A stretch of DNA of 64,000 bases from Polaribacter sp. IC073 (GTDB taxonomy: Bacteria; Bacteroidota; Bacteroidia; Flavobacteriales; Flavobacteriaceae). The notes beneath the pieces were generated by a model, which was not told the origin of the DNA, did not search any database, and saw nothing but the letters and a program-made list of their open reading frames with translations. Shown piece by piece: positions 36,758-45,265 of this stretch; the first letter of the stretch is position 1; every line of letters starts with the position of its first letter. The stretch is taken from the NCBI RefSeq assembly GCF_007997075.1, contig NZ_VORS01000006.1:124001-188000 (forward strand), in the 5' to 3' direction. Both the position numbers and the translations under genes were made by a program.

Positions 36758-36788
36758 AAAAAAAAATCCGCAGTCGAAACTGCGGATT
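36758..36788 (-). terminator. Terminator between the PfkB and PurF-like genes
   Basis: AATCCGCAGT/ACTGCGGATT stem with a CGAA-type tetraloop and a nine-base T tract on the minus strand. Confidence 0.88.
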
Positions 36789-36792
36789 AAAA

Positions 36793-37719
36793 TTAAGATA
36801 ATTCTATATCAAATTGTGTTAATTCTTTAAAAGCATGCAGGCGTATTTTAACTTCGTTTGCTGTAAGCTCTTGCATGCGTTCTGTACCAAACTTCTCTAC
36901 ACAGAAAGAAGCTAAATTAGAACCGTATATAATGGCATTTTTCATGTTTTCAAAAGAAATATCTTCTGTTTTTGCTAAATGGCCACAAAAACCTCCTGCG
37001 AAAGTATCACCTGCTCCTGTCGGATCAAAAACTTCTGCCAACGGTAAAGCTGGTGCAAAAAACATTTTCCCTTCATTAAACAATAAAGCGCCGTGTTCTC
37101 CTTTTTTAATAACTACATATTTAGGGCCCATATCATGAATTTTCTTAGCAGCATTTACCAGAGAGTATTCTCCAGACAACTGTCTTGCTTCTTCATCATT
37201 AATGGTTATTACATCTACTCTTTTTAAAACAGTATGTAAATCTTCTAAAGCAATGTCCATCCAAAAATTCATTGTATCTAAAACAATCAACTTTGGTTTT
37301 TCATTCATCTGATCTAAAACAGATGCTTGTGTTAATGGGTGTAAATTACCTAACATTACAATACTAGCATCTTTAAAATTCTCTGGTACAACCGGTGTAA
37401 AGGTTTCTAAAACATTTAATTCTGTAATTAGAGTGTCTCTAGAATTCATATCGTTATGATATTTTCCACTCCAGAAAAACGTTTTTCCGTTTTTATCAAC
37501 TTCAATTCCGTCGGTATTAATTCCTTTAGAATTCATCATTTCTAAATATGAAGCAGGAAAGTCTCCTCCAACAACAGAAACAACACCTGTTTCTACTCCA
37601 AATTGAGAAGCTGCCAAACCTACAAAAGTTCCAGAGCCTCCTAAAATTTTATCTGTTTTACCAAAAGGTGTTTCAATAGCATCAAAAGCGACCGTACCAA
37701 CTGCTAATAATTTACTCAT
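36793..37719 (-). CDS. PfkB-family sugar/nucleoside kinase
   Basis: A 308-residue ribokinase-family protein. The N-terminal substrate loop is GGSGTFVGLAASQFG, and the catalytic DPTGAGDTFAGGFCGHL motif near residue 243 holds the anion hole and the catalytic Asp. Substrates of this family include ribose, adenosine, fructose-6-phosphate and others. No residue seen here fixes the choice. Proximity to a PurF-like enzyme suggests ribose or nucleoside metabolism, which is inference. Confidence 0.85.
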   Translation of the reverse strand: MSKLLAVGTVAFDAIETPFGKTDKILGGSGTFVGLAASQFGVETGVVSVVGGDFPASYLEMMNSKGINTDGIEVDKNGKTFFWSGKYHNDMNSRDTLITELNVLETFTPVVPENFKDASIVMLGNLHPLTQASVLDQMNEKPKLIVLDTMNFWMDIALEDLHTVLKRVDVITINDEEARQLSGEYSLVNAAKKIHDMGPKYVVIKKGEHGALLFNEGKMFFAPALPLAEVFDPTGAGDTFAGGFCGHLAKTEDISFENMKNAIIYGSNLASFCVEKFGTERMQELTANEVKIRLHAFKELTQFDIELS

Positions 37720-37791
37720 TTCTTATATTTTATGCGTAATTTTGTATCTTACAAAAAACACTTTTTAAAAACGCAAAAATAAGTTTTAAAA

Positions 37792-38217
37792 ATGACTATT
37801 AAAGAAATACAAGAAGAAATTATTGACGAGTTTTCTATGTTTGACGATTGGATGGAACGCTATGAATATATTATAGAACTTGGCAAAGCTTTGCCAATTA
37901 TAGCCGAACAACACAAATTAGATGAAAATTTAATAAAAGGTTGCCAATCTAAAGTATGGTTGTATTCTGAATTAGATGCCGATAAATTAAAATTTACTGC
38001 AGATAGTAATGCAATTTTAACCAAAGGAATTGTGGCATTATTATTGCGCGTATTCTCAGAACAAAAACCTGCAGATATTTTAGCTGCCGAAACCACTTTT
38101 ATAGATGAAATTGGTTTAAAAGAACATTTAAGCCCAACCAGAGCAAATGGCTTGGTTTCTATGGTAAAGCAAATAAAAATGTACGCAATAGTACAACAAA
38201 CGAAATTAGCAAATTAA
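37792..38217 (+). CDS. sufE: SufE-family cysteine desulfuration protein
   Basis: A 141-residue SufE homologue. The sulfur-accepting Cys51 lies in LIKGCQSKVWLYSE, exactly the family position. SufE takes persulfide from the SufS desulfurase and passes it to the SufBCD scaffold for Fe-S cluster assembly. It is followed 11 bp later by a MIP18-family gene, another Fe-S assembly factor, so the two are probably one operon. No sufBCDS genes are in the window. Confidence 0.92.
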   Translation: MTIKEIQEEIIDEFSMFDDWMERYEYIIELGKALPIIAEQHKLDENLIKGCQSKVWLYSELDADKLKFTADSNAILTKGIVALLLRVFSEQKPADILAAETTFIDEIGLKEHLSPTRANGLVSMVKQIKMYAIVQQTKLAN

Positions 38218-38228
38218 GAAATCATATA

Positions 38229-38549
38229 ATGACAGATAAAGAATTAGAAGAAATTGGAGATAAAATTGTAGCCGTTTTAAAAACCATTTACGATCCCGAA
38301 ATACCAGTAGATATTTACGAATTAGGTTTAATTTATGATGTTTTTGTTTCTGAAGAAAATAACGCAAAAATATTAATGACGTTAACATCGCCAAATTGCC
38401 CAGTTGCAGAAAGTCTACCTGTAGATATTGAAGAGAAAGTAAAGTCTTTAAAAGAAGTTAATGCTTGTGAAGTTGAAATTACATTTGACCCAGCTTGGAC
38501 TTCTGAAATGATGAGCGAAGAAGCAAAGTTAGAGTTAGGAATGCTCTAA
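38229..38549 (+). CDS. MIP18/DUF59-family Fe-S assembly protein
   Basis: A 106-residue protein of the MIP18 (PaaD/SufT-like) family. It has the family start IYDPEIPVDIYELGLIYDV, the conserved cysteine in LTSPNCPVAESLP, and a C-terminal ITFDPAWTSEMMSEEAKLELGML. Such proteins help load Fe-S clusters onto targets. Position after sufE supports this. It probably shares the sufE transcript. Confidence 0.9.
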   Translation: MTDKELEEIGDKIVAVLKTIYDPEIPVDIYELGLIYDVFVSEENNAKILMTLTSPNCPVAESLPVDIEEKVKSLKEVNACEVEITFDPAWTSEMMSEEAKLELGML

Positions 38550-38623
38550 AATAGTACGCAATAATTAATAGACAGTTTTCTGTTTGTTTTATTTAGTATT
38601 TACAACTAAAACAAGTGAACTAC

Positions 38624-38667
38624 TGTCATTTCTAAATGAGCTTTCTTAAGCGATTGAGAAAGCTCAT
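38624..38667 (+). repeat. Truncated TGTCATTTC repeat, half copy
   Basis: TGTCATTTCTAAATGAGC, then TTAAGCGATTGAGAAAGCTCAT, nearly identical to the left half of the element at 52449-52550. The right half is missing. The rest of the 184-bp gap holds a weak inverted repeat (GTTTTATTTAGTA/AACTAAAAC) and no gene. Confidence 0.6.
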
Positions 38668-38733
38668 AAAATAATTAAATTTTGATTTTTATTAAAACTA
38701 AATCAAAAACAACTTTGAAACCAATAATAAAAT

Positions 38734-39243
38734 ATGGCTGAAGAAATTATAAATAGAGTCGCAAATAGCAAACTAAAGACTTTTGATCTTGAGGAAATTT
38801 ATCCCGAAGGAAAAAGAGTTGTGTTTGATATTAAAGACTGGTTGTTTGAAGAACTTATTTTAAAAGAAAAAGATTTTAGAGCATCTGTTAAAAATCACGA
38901 TTGGTCTCAATATCAAAATAATTTTGTAGCAATTAGTTGTTCTGCAGACGCTATAATTCCTTCATGGGCTTTTATGCTAATTGCCGCAGAAGCAACACCT
39001 TTTGCAAGTAAAGTGGTCATAGGAGATTTAGATTTATTAGAAACCGTTTTATATCAAGAATTATTAAATTTTGTAGATTTAAGAGACTATACAGGTTGCC
39101 CAGTTATTATTAAGGGATGCGCAGAAAAACCAATACCAAATACTGCTTATGCTTTTTTAATTGCAAAACTACAACCAATAACCAAATCTATTATGTTTGG
39201 GGAAGCTTGCTCTACAGTGCCATTATATAAAGCAAAAAAATAA
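38734..39243 (+). CDS. DUF2480 family protein
   Basis: A 169-residue soluble protein that matches the Bacteroidota-specific DUF2480 family by its sequence character (FDIKDWLFEELILKEKDFR, CSADAIIPSWAFMLIA, GCPVIIKGCAEKPIP, GEACSTVPLYKAKK). No signal peptide or membrane segment is present. Its function is unknown. Position after sufE and the MIP18 gene, plus several conserved cysteines (Cys68, Cys119, Cys126, Cys155), make a link to Fe-S metabolism a reasonable guess only. Confidence 0.85.
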   Translation: MAEEIINRVANSKLKTFDLEEIYPEGKRVVFDIKDWLFEELILKEKDFRASVKNHDWSQYQNNFVAISCSADAIIPSWAFMLIAAEATPFASKVVIGDLDLLETVLYQELLNFVDLRDYTGCPVIIKGCAEKPIPNTAYAFLIAKLQPITKSIMFGEACSTVPLYKAKK

Positions 39244-39275
39244 TTTTATTCTATAAATTTTAATTCAAATTCATA

Positions 39276-40139
39276 GTGAGAAGTGTATTCCTTCTTTTTT
39301 TAGTTTTCTTAGCTTGTACTTCTTACTCACAAAAGAAGAAACAAGACACCTTACCCAAACCTAAATGGAAAATTAACGGAAGATTTGCCTTTATATTTAA
39401 TCAATCTTCCTTTTCTAACTGGGCTTCTGGAGGGGAAAATACCGTTGCAGGAAACATTAATGTAAACTACGATTTTAATTACAAGAAAAATAATGTAAAC
39501 TGGGACACTAGAATAAACTCGGGCTATGGTCTAAGTCACATTAGCGAAAAAGGCTACAGAAAAACAAATGATCGTTTTGAATTAAATTCTCTTTTAGGTA
39601 TTAAAACAGCCACCAATTGGTTTTTATCTTTTATCGCAAACTTTAAAACGCAGTACTCTAAAGGTTTCGATTATAAAAAAGAACCTAAACTTTTAGTTTC
39701 AGAATTATTATCGCCTGCTTATTTAACATTCGGACCAGGAATGCTATGGAAAAAATCTGATAATTTAAACTTAAACATTGCGCCTGCAACAGCTAGATAT
39801 ACAATTGTAAATGAGTATTTCTCTGGGAAATTTGGTGTAGATAAAGGTAAAAAAACTGCATTTAGTTTAGGTTTTAACCTTTCTGGATATTATAAATTTG
39901 GTGTAATGGAAAATGTTGAAATGGAAAATGTTCTAACAATGTATGCAGATTACCTAGCCAATGTTGGTAATGTAGATGTAGATTACCAAACAAATATTCG
40001 TTTTAAAGTGAACAAAAGTATTAAAATGCACATGACTTTTCATACAATTATAGACGACAATTCTTCTAGTAAAATACAGTTAAAGCAATTATTTGGCTTG
40101 GGTGTAAACTATAGTTTTCATGAGAAAGTGACTTATTAA
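39276..40139 (+). CDS. DUF3078 outer-membrane beta-barrel protein (first of two)
   Basis: A 287-residue secreted protein starting at GTG (39276), with no ATG in frame nearby. A signal peptide ends near SYSQ (residue 19). The body is beta-strand-rich with the DUF3078 signature FAFIFNQSSFSNWASGGENTVAGN and ends in an aromatic strand, LGVNYSFHEKVTY. DUF3078 proteins are Bacteroidota outer-membrane barrels of unknown role. The DUF2480 gene is 32 bp upstream, so it may be co-transcribed. A related gene follows 61 bp later. Confidence 0.85.
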   Translation: MRSVFLLFLVFLACTSYSQKKKQDTLPKPKWKINGRFAFIFNQSSFSNWASGGENTVAGNINVNYDFNYKKNNVNWDTRINSGYGLSHISEKGYRKTNDRFELNSLLGIKTATNWFLSFIANFKTQYSKGFDYKKEPKLLVSELLSPAYLTFGPGMLWKKSDNLNLNIAPATARYTIVNEYFSGKFGVDKGKKTAFSLGFNLSGYYKFGVMENVEMENVLTMYADYLANVGNVDVDYQTNIRFKVNKSIKMHMTFHTIIDDNSSSKIQLKQLFGLGVNYSFHEKVTY

Positions 40140-40146
40140 AAATTTC

Positions 40147-40175
40147 TTGTCTAAAACAATAAAAGTGTATTTTTG
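40147..40175 (+). promoter_or_regulatory. Promoter of the second DUF3078 gene
   Basis: TTG (40147-40149) and TATTTTTG (40168-40175) lie 18 bp apart, a good Bacteroidota promoter 25 bp before the ATG. Confidence 0.65.
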
Positions 40176-40200
40176 CACGAAAATTTAAAAAATAGACAAA

Positions 40201-41124
40201 ATGAAAAAATTATCAATCTTAATTTTATTCGTATGTATTAGTTTTTCAGCGAAAGGTCAAACTGCTGACGAATTAAAAAAAGAACAGGCTCCTAAAAAAG
40301 TAAAAATAGCTAAATTGCAAGGAGAAGTAAAAGCTTTGCAAGCAAAAATTGATGCATTCCCTGGTTGGAAAAAAGGTGCTTTTGGCACCATGGGAGGAAG
40401 CATTTCTGGTTTTAATAATTGGTATTCTAGAACTGCACCTACTGCATCTGCGGGTAACATTGGTATCACCGTAAATGGTTTTGCAAATTTAATTGAAGAC
40501 GATTTTTTCTGGAGAAACTCTGCCGCAATTAATTTAGGTTGGGTAAAACTAGATGAAAAAGGCGTTTCTGGTGATGAAGGTTTCGATACCGCTACAGATG
40601 TTTTTACCATTAGTTCTTTATATGGTAAAAGATTAAATAAAAAATGGGCGCTTTCTGCTTTAGCTGAATATAGAACTACTATAATAGACAACTTTAACGA
40701 TCCTGGATATTTAGATTTAGGTGCTGGTTTCACATGGACACCAACAAATAGCTTAGTTGTTGTAATGCACCCAGGAAACTACAATTTTGTTTTTAGCAGT
40801 GGAGATACTGTTTTTGAATCTTCTTTAGGTGCAAAAGTTGTTGCAGATTACACGGAAAAGTATGGTAAATTAAGTGTAAAATCTAATTTATCTATTTTCC
40901 AAAGTTATAAAACGTCTGATTTATCTAACTGGACTTGGACAAACTCTTTTGGCTATACAATATGGCAAGGAATTGGTGTTGGTTTTGAATTAGGTTTGCG
41001 TCAAAACAAACAAGAAGCTTTAAACAATGCTTTGGCTGTAGTTACTGTTCCTACACCAACTTTTAATTCGGTAGATAATAAATTACAGTCTTACTACTTA
41101 ATAGGTATGAGTTATGCCTTCTAA
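40201..41124 (+). CDS. DUF3078-like outer-membrane protein (second of two)
   Basis: A 307-residue protein with a signal peptide ending SAKGQ (residue 20). A short Lys-rich coiled-coil-like segment follows (ELKKEQAPKKVKIAKLQGEVKALQ, read in parts). The beta-rich body has GSISGFNNWYSRTAPTASAGN, the counterpart of the SxxSNWASGG motif in the preceding gene, and the C-terminal strand is YLIGMSYAF. The N-terminal coil is absent in its neighbour, so the pair are diverged paralogues. It has its own promoter and terminator. Confidence 0.82.
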   Translation: MKKLSILILFVCISFSAKGQTADELKKEQAPKKVKIAKLQGEVKALQAKIDAFPGWKKGAFGTMGGSISGFNNWYSRTAPTASAGNIGITVNGFANLIEDDFFWRNSAAINLGWVKLDEKGVSGDEGFDTATDVFTISSLYGKRLNKKWALSALAEYRTTIIDNFNDPGYLDLGAGFTWTPTNSLVVVMHPGNYNFVFSSGDTVFESSLGAKVVADYTEKYGKLSVKSNLSIFQSYKTSDLSNWTWTNSFGYTIWQGIGVGFELGLRQNKQEALNNALAVVTVPTPTFNSVDNKLQSYYLIGMSYAF

Positions 41125-41146
41125 ATAACACAGCAATACTTCAAAC

Positions 41147-41180
41147 GAAACCTCAAGAAGAAACTCTTGAGGTTTTTTTA
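41147..41180 (+). terminator. Terminator of the second DUF3078 gene
   Basis: AAACCTCAAGA/TCTTGAGGTTT stem with seven T. Confidence 0.9.
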
Positions 41181-41187
41181 TTTTATG

Positions 41188-41195
41188 TAACTTTG
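41188..41195 (+). promoter_or_regulatory. Promoter -7 element of the CNNM/CorC-like gene
   Basis: TAACTTTG matches TAnnTTTG and lies 20 bp before the ATG at 41216, directly after the preceding terminator. Confidence 0.6.
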
Positions 41196-41215
41196 CAGTT
41201 CAAACTAAATTACAC

Positions 41216-42331
41216 ATGACTTTATTAATAATTTTTGCAACTATTTCTATATTCTTCTCATTTCTGTGTTCTATTTTAGAAGCTGTTTTACTAAGCATTA
41301 CTCCTACTTTTATCAATCTTAAAAAAAGTGAAGGTGCAGAATATGCAAATCAATTAGAAATATTTAAAAAAGATGTAGACAAGCCCTTAATTGCCATTTT
41401 AACCATTAACACTGTTGCACATACGGTTGGTGCTATTTTAGTGGGTGTACAGGCTAAAGTAGCGTATGCAGAAATATACGGTACAGAAATAAAAACTATT
41501 TTCGGAATTAAAGTGACCGAAGATGTTATGGTAGGAATTGTTTCTACAGTGATGACGATTCTCATTTTAGTGGCTTCAGAAATAATACCAAAAACAATTG
41601 GTGCAACGTACTGGAAACAACTAGCAAACTTTACTTCTAAAGCGTTAAACGTAATGATTTTTCCATTAAAATGGACAGGTATTCTTTGGGTTTTACAATT
41701 AACAACAAAACTTATTGGCGGCAAAGGTCATGGAAGTGTTTTAAGTAGAGAGAGTTTTTTAGTAATGACAGAAATGGCTGAAAAAGACGGTGTTTTTAAA
41801 GAAAACGAAAGTAAGGTTATTCGAAATTTATTAGGTTTTAAAGAGATCAAAGTAAATGATGTAATGACGCCAAGGTCTGTTTTAGAAATTGCAGATGAAA
41901 CCCAAACGATTGCTTCTTTTTACAACGAACATAAAAAATTACGCTTTTCTAGAATTCCGGTTTTTTCTGAAAATCCAGATGCAATTACAGGTTATTTTCT
42001 AAAGGATAATTTATTAGAAGCGATGATTAATGGTGGCGGAGAACAAACTTTAGCAACTATAAAAAGAAATATTATTATTGCAGAAAGAGAGTTATCGATT
42101 CCAGATTTGTTTGATAAACTCATCAAAGAAAAAGAACACATTGCGTTGGTTGTTGATGAATATGGTTCTGTAAGCGGAATTGTTTCTCAAGAAGATGTGA
42201 TAGAAACCTTGTTAGGTTTAGAAATTATGGACGAAAGTGATTCTGTTGCAGATTTACAAGCACATGCTAGAAAATCTTGGGAAAAACGCGCTAAGAGAAT
42301 GGGAATTATGGAGGATGAGAATGAAAAGTAA
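41216..42331 (+). CDS. CNNM/HlyC/CorC-family membrane protein (DUF21 plus CBS pair)
   Basis: A 371-residue integral membrane protein. The DUF21 transmembrane domain (about 1-165) has CSILEAVLLSITPTFI and SEIIPKTIGATYW. Two CBS domains follow (about 185-330), containing NDVMTPRSVLEI and EKEHIALVVDEYGSVSGIVSQEDVIETLLG. The usual C-terminal CorC/HlyC domain is missing or minimal. The family transports or regulates Mg2+/Co2+ and related cations, and the bacterial hemolysin label is historical. Confidence 0.88.
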   Translation: MTLLIIFATISIFFSFLCSILEAVLLSITPTFINLKKSEGAEYANQLEIFKKDVDKPLIAILTINTVAHTVGAILVGVQAKVAYAEIYGTEIKTIFGIKVTEDVMVGIVSTVMTILILVASEIIPKTIGATYWKQLANFTSKALNVMIFPLKWTGILWVLQLTTKLIGGKGHGSVLSRESFLVMTEMAEKDGVFKENESKVIRNLLGFKEIKVNDVMTPRSVLEIADETQTIASFYNEHKKLRFSRIPVFSENPDAITGYFLKDNLLEAMINGGGEQTLATIKRNIIIAERELSIPDLFDKLIKEKEHIALVVDEYGSVSGIVSQEDVIETLLGLEIMDESDSVADLQAHARKSWEKRAKRMGIMEDENEK

Positions 42332-42400
42332 CCTATTCTCAGAAGATCTCAAAAAGCTATTCAAAAATAGAGTCTTCTCGACTAAATTCTATTTATAATT

Positions 42401-42440
42401 AAAATACCTACAAAATTAAAAAAATCTTGTAGGTAATTAA
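42401..42440. terminator. Hairpin between convergent CNNM-like gene and hflX
   Basis: TACCTACAA/TTGTAGGTA stem with an A-rich loop and AT-rich flanks. It probably terminates either direction. Confidence 0.6.
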
Positions 42441-42478
42441 AATGCAATTATTTTATAAATCTGAAGAACTAGAACAAC

Positions 42479-43690
42479 TTATTCGTCCTCTTTGTATTCA
42501 TAATATAAAAAGTCATTGTAAGGAAAACGCTCAATGTGAATTTTCTTCACTTCTTCATACGTAGTTTCCTTAAAATCTTCTAGATTCTCTTTATTTAATG
42601 CAGAAATAAAGATTGAAGTTTCATCTTTATCGTTCATCCACGTTTTCTTCCAATCTTCTAATGTGTAATGTACTTTGCTTCTTTCGGTCACAATATCATC
42701 TTCTTCGATGGTTTCATGCGAATACGCATCAATCTTATTAAAGACCATTAAAGTAGGCTTATCTGCACACTTAATATCGTGTAAAACAGAATTTACAGAA
42801 GCAATATGATCTTCAAAATTAGGATGCGAAATATCTACTACATGTAATAATAAATCTGCTTCTCTAACCTCATCTAAAGTAGATTTAAAAGACTCTATCA
42901 ATTGTGTTGGCAGTTTTCTAATAAACCCAACAGTGTCTGTCATTAAAAAAGGAATGTTTTTAATGACTACTTTTCTAACAGTTGTATCTAAGGTTGCAAA
43001 TAATTTGTTTTCTGCAAACACATCACTTTTACTAATTACATTCATCAATGTAGATTTCCCAACATTGGTATAACCTACCAAAGCAACACGCACCATTTTT
43101 CCACGATTTTTTCGCTGAACAGCCATTTGCTTATCAATGGTTTTCAGTTTCTTTTTAAGATCATCTATTTTATCGCGAATAATACGTCTGTCTGTTTCTA
43201 TTTCTGTTTCTCCAGGTCCACGCATTCCAATACCCCCTTTTTGCTTGTCGAGGTGGGTCCAAAGTCTTGTTAATCTTGGCAATAAATATTGACATTGCGC
43301 TAATTCAACTTGCGTTTTTGCAGAACTTGTTTGGGCTCTTTGTGCAAAAATATCTAAGATTAAATTGGTTCTGTCTAAGATTTTACAATCTAAAACTTTT
43401 TCTATATTTCGTATTTGTGCTGGCGATAACTCGTCATCAAAAATGGCGGTACCAATACCATTTGATTCTATATATGCTCTTACTTCATCTAATTTACCAA
43501 CACCTAAAAAAGTTTTAGGGTTTGGTTTTTCCATTTTTTGAACAAAGCGTTTTACTGCAACACCACCAGCTGTAGCTGTTAAAAACTCTAACTCGTCTAA
43601 ATATTCATCTGACTGTGTTTCGTCTTGTTGCTGTGTAATTATACCAATTAAAACTGCTTTTTCTGAAATTGCTTCTTTTGCGTCTATCAT
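42479..43690 (-). CDS. hflX: GTPase HflX
   Basis: A 403-residue ribosome-associated GTPase. The N-terminal HflX domain ends in the glycine-rich GGIGMRGPGETEIETDRR. The G domain has VGYTNVGKSTLMN (G1), DTVGFIRKLP (G3) and FNKID (G4). HflX splits stalled or stressed ribosomes. Its start codon is only 6 bp from a TACTTTTG promoter element at 43697-43704, so the mRNA may be leaderless. Confidence 0.95.
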   Translation of the reverse strand: MIDAKEAISEKAVLIGIITQQQDETQSDEYLDELEFLTATAGGVAVKRFVQKMEKPNPKTFLGVGKLDEVRAYIESNGIGTAIFDDELSPAQIRNIEKVLDCKILDRTNLILDIFAQRAQTSSAKTQVELAQCQYLLPRLTRLWTHLDKQKGGIGMRGPGETEIETDRRIIRDKIDDLKKKLKTIDKQMAVQRKNRGKMVRVALVGYTNVGKSTLMNVISKSDVFAENKLFATLDTTVRKVVIKNIPFLMTDTVGFIRKLPTQLIESFKSTLDEVREADLLLHVVDISHPNFEDHIASVNSVLHDIKCADKPTLMVFNKIDAYSHETIEEDDIVTERSKVHYTLEDWKKTWMNDKDETSIFISALNKENLEDFKETTYEEVKKIHIERFPYNDFLYYEYKEDE

Positions 43691-43696
43691 AGACTA

Positions 43697-43704
43697 CAAA
43701 AGTA
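43697..43704 (-). promoter_or_regulatory. Promoter -7 element of hflX
   Basis: TACTTTTG on the minus strand matches TAnnTTTG and is 6 bp from the hflX ATG. Confidence 0.6.
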
Positions 43705-43729
43705 CGAACTATTCTTATCTTTTAAGCAT

Positions 43730-43756
43730 AAAAAAACGGTAACAAAAGCTACCGTT
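43730..43756 (-). terminator. Minus-strand terminator upstream of the hflX promoter
   Basis: AACGGTAGC/GTTACCGTT stem (minus strand) with a TTTT loop and seven T. It lies upstream of the hflX promoter, where no minus-strand gene is annotated before it, so it should end some transcript starting between it and 43972. Confidence 0.7.
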
Positions 43757-43972
43757 AAATTCATTAATTCAAACTCAAATACAAAAAGTTTACAAAGCTT
43801 TCTGCGAGACAAAATTAGTTTTAAAATTGAATTCTAGTAGCTTAATGTATATTAAGAAAACTTTTACTTTGTATTAAGAAATAGGTTCATTAAGAGAAAA
43901 ACACTTATTTATTCAAGGAAAATATTAAAAGTGAAAAATTATAATGTTTACATTTACTAAAATTTATAGGCT

Positions 43973-44947
43973 ATGTTTCCATCTATTGCGTCATTAAAAC
44001 AAACTGAAAAAATAATTACTATTGGTTTTTATAATGTTGAAAATTTATTTGACACGATTGATGATCCTAAAACTTTTGATGATGACTACACAACAGATGG
44101 AAAGAGAAAATGGACCGATAAACGCTATCGAATTAAAGTTAAGAAATTAAGTTCTGTGATTTCTAAATTAGGATTGAATCGCTCTAAATATCCGCCAGCA
44201 ATTGTAGGTTTGGTAGAAGTTGAAAATGCAAAAGTAGTGTCTGATTTAGTGAATTCTTCCAACTTAAAGAAGCATCATTATGGTTTTGTACATCATGATT
44301 CGCCAGATGAACGTGGTATTGATGTTGCGCTTTTGTACAACAAACAGTTTTTCGAACTTTTAACTTCAGAAACCTTTTCTGTATTTTTAAATAATGATGA
44401 AGGCGAAAGAGACTACACCAGAGATATTTTAAAAGTAAGCGGAAATTTACGTGGCGAATTGGTACATGTTTTGGTGAATCATTGGCCTTCTAGAAGAGAA
44501 GGTGTTGCAGAAAGTGATCCTAAAAGAATGATAGCTGCGGAAACTGCAAGAACTATTATTACACAAATTAAAGATACTCATTTTGATGCAAAAATTATTG
44601 TGATGGGAGATTTTAATGATGACCCGACAAGCGATAGTGTAAAAACCTTGGTTTCAGATGATTTTACAAACCCGATGGAAAGTATTTTGAATCCCGAAAA
44701 AAGAGGCTCTTTAACCTATAATGGCAAATGGAATTTATTTGATCAAATTCTATTTTCTAAAAACTTTTCAGAGAAAAAGGAAGGAAAGCTCTACTTTAAA
44801 CATGCAGAAGTTTTTAATAAAGAGTGGTTGAAAATTTTTAAAGGTAAATTAAAAGGAAGTCCGTTTAGAACCTATATTGGTCCTTGGTATCAAGGTGGCT
44901 TTTCAGACCATTTTCCGGTATATGCTTTTTTAAAAAAGGAAGATTAA
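43973..44947 (+). CDS. Endonuclease/exonuclease/phosphatase-family protein
   Basis: A 324-residue member of the EEP (DNase I-like) superfamily. Motifs are IGFYNVENLFDTIDD (Asn/Glu metal site), VGLVEVENAKV, LVNHWPSRREG, VMGDFNDDPTSD, and the final catalytic GGFSDHFPVYAF. There is no signal peptide in the frame seen. Substrates in this family range from DNA to phosphoinositides and cannot be assigned here. Its stop overlaps the convergent small membrane gene by 4 bp. Confidence 0.88.
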   Translation: MFPSIASLKQTEKIITIGFYNVENLFDTIDDPKTFDDDYTTDGKRKWTDKRYRIKVKKLSSVISKLGLNRSKYPPAIVGLVEVENAKVVSDLVNSSNLKKHHYGFVHHDSPDERGIDVALLYNKQFFELLTSETFSVFLNNDEGERDYTRDILKVSGNLRGELVHVLVNHWPSRREGVAESDPKRMIAAETARTIITQIKDTHFDAKIIVMGDFNDDPTSDSVKTLVSDDFTNPMESILNPEKRGSLTYNGKWNLFDQILFSKNFSEKKEGKLYFKHAEVFNKEWLKIFKGKLKGSPFRTYIGPWYQGGFSDHFPVYAFLKKED

Positions 44948-45189
44948 TCTCTTTCTTTTCCCTGTCCTTTAAAAGCTTTCATTAATTTTTCGTCATTTAA
45001 GATATATTTCTTGTATTTACCATCTCTATATCTGTAATAAATAAAGAAAGGCATAAATAAAAATGAAAAATAAAACACACTTAAACCCATTACAATTTGT
45101 GCTTTTTCGTGGTCTGTGTTCACAAGATACAATCCTACAGTTACCCAAACAATAAAGATAACAAACATTATTTTTAACGCTAATTTCAT
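44944..45189 (-). CDS. Small two-span membrane protein, unknown
   Basis: An 81-residue protein with two hydrophobic segments (about 4-24 and 35-52) and a basic C-terminus (YRYRDGKYKKYILNDEKLMKAFKGQGKERD, read in parts). It resembles small flavobacterial membrane proteins of unknown function. A TAGTTTTG promoter element at 45194-45201 lies 4 bp before the ATG, so its mRNA may also lack a leader. Confidence 0.75.
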   Translation of the reverse strand: MKLALKIMFVIFIVWVTVGLYLVNTDHEKAQIVMGLSVFYFSFLFMPFFIYYRYRDGKYKKYILNDEKLMKAFKGQGKERD

Positions 45190-45193
45190 ATTG

Positions 45194-45201
45194 CAAAACT
45201 A
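45194..45201 (-). promoter_or_regulatory. Promoter -7 element of the small membrane gene
   Basis: TAGTTTTG on the minus strand matches TAnnTTTG and lies 4 bp from the ATG at 45189. Confidence 0.5.
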
Positions 45202-45265
45202 CAAAAGTTCTATCTTTAATTTTTAAAAAAGACACGAATTTCACGAATCATATATTAAATTTATA

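Noticed and set aside
40257..40733. Minus-strand 158-codon frame
   Set aside because: It is antisense to the second DUF3078 gene, which has a signal peptide, promoter and terminator on the plus strand.
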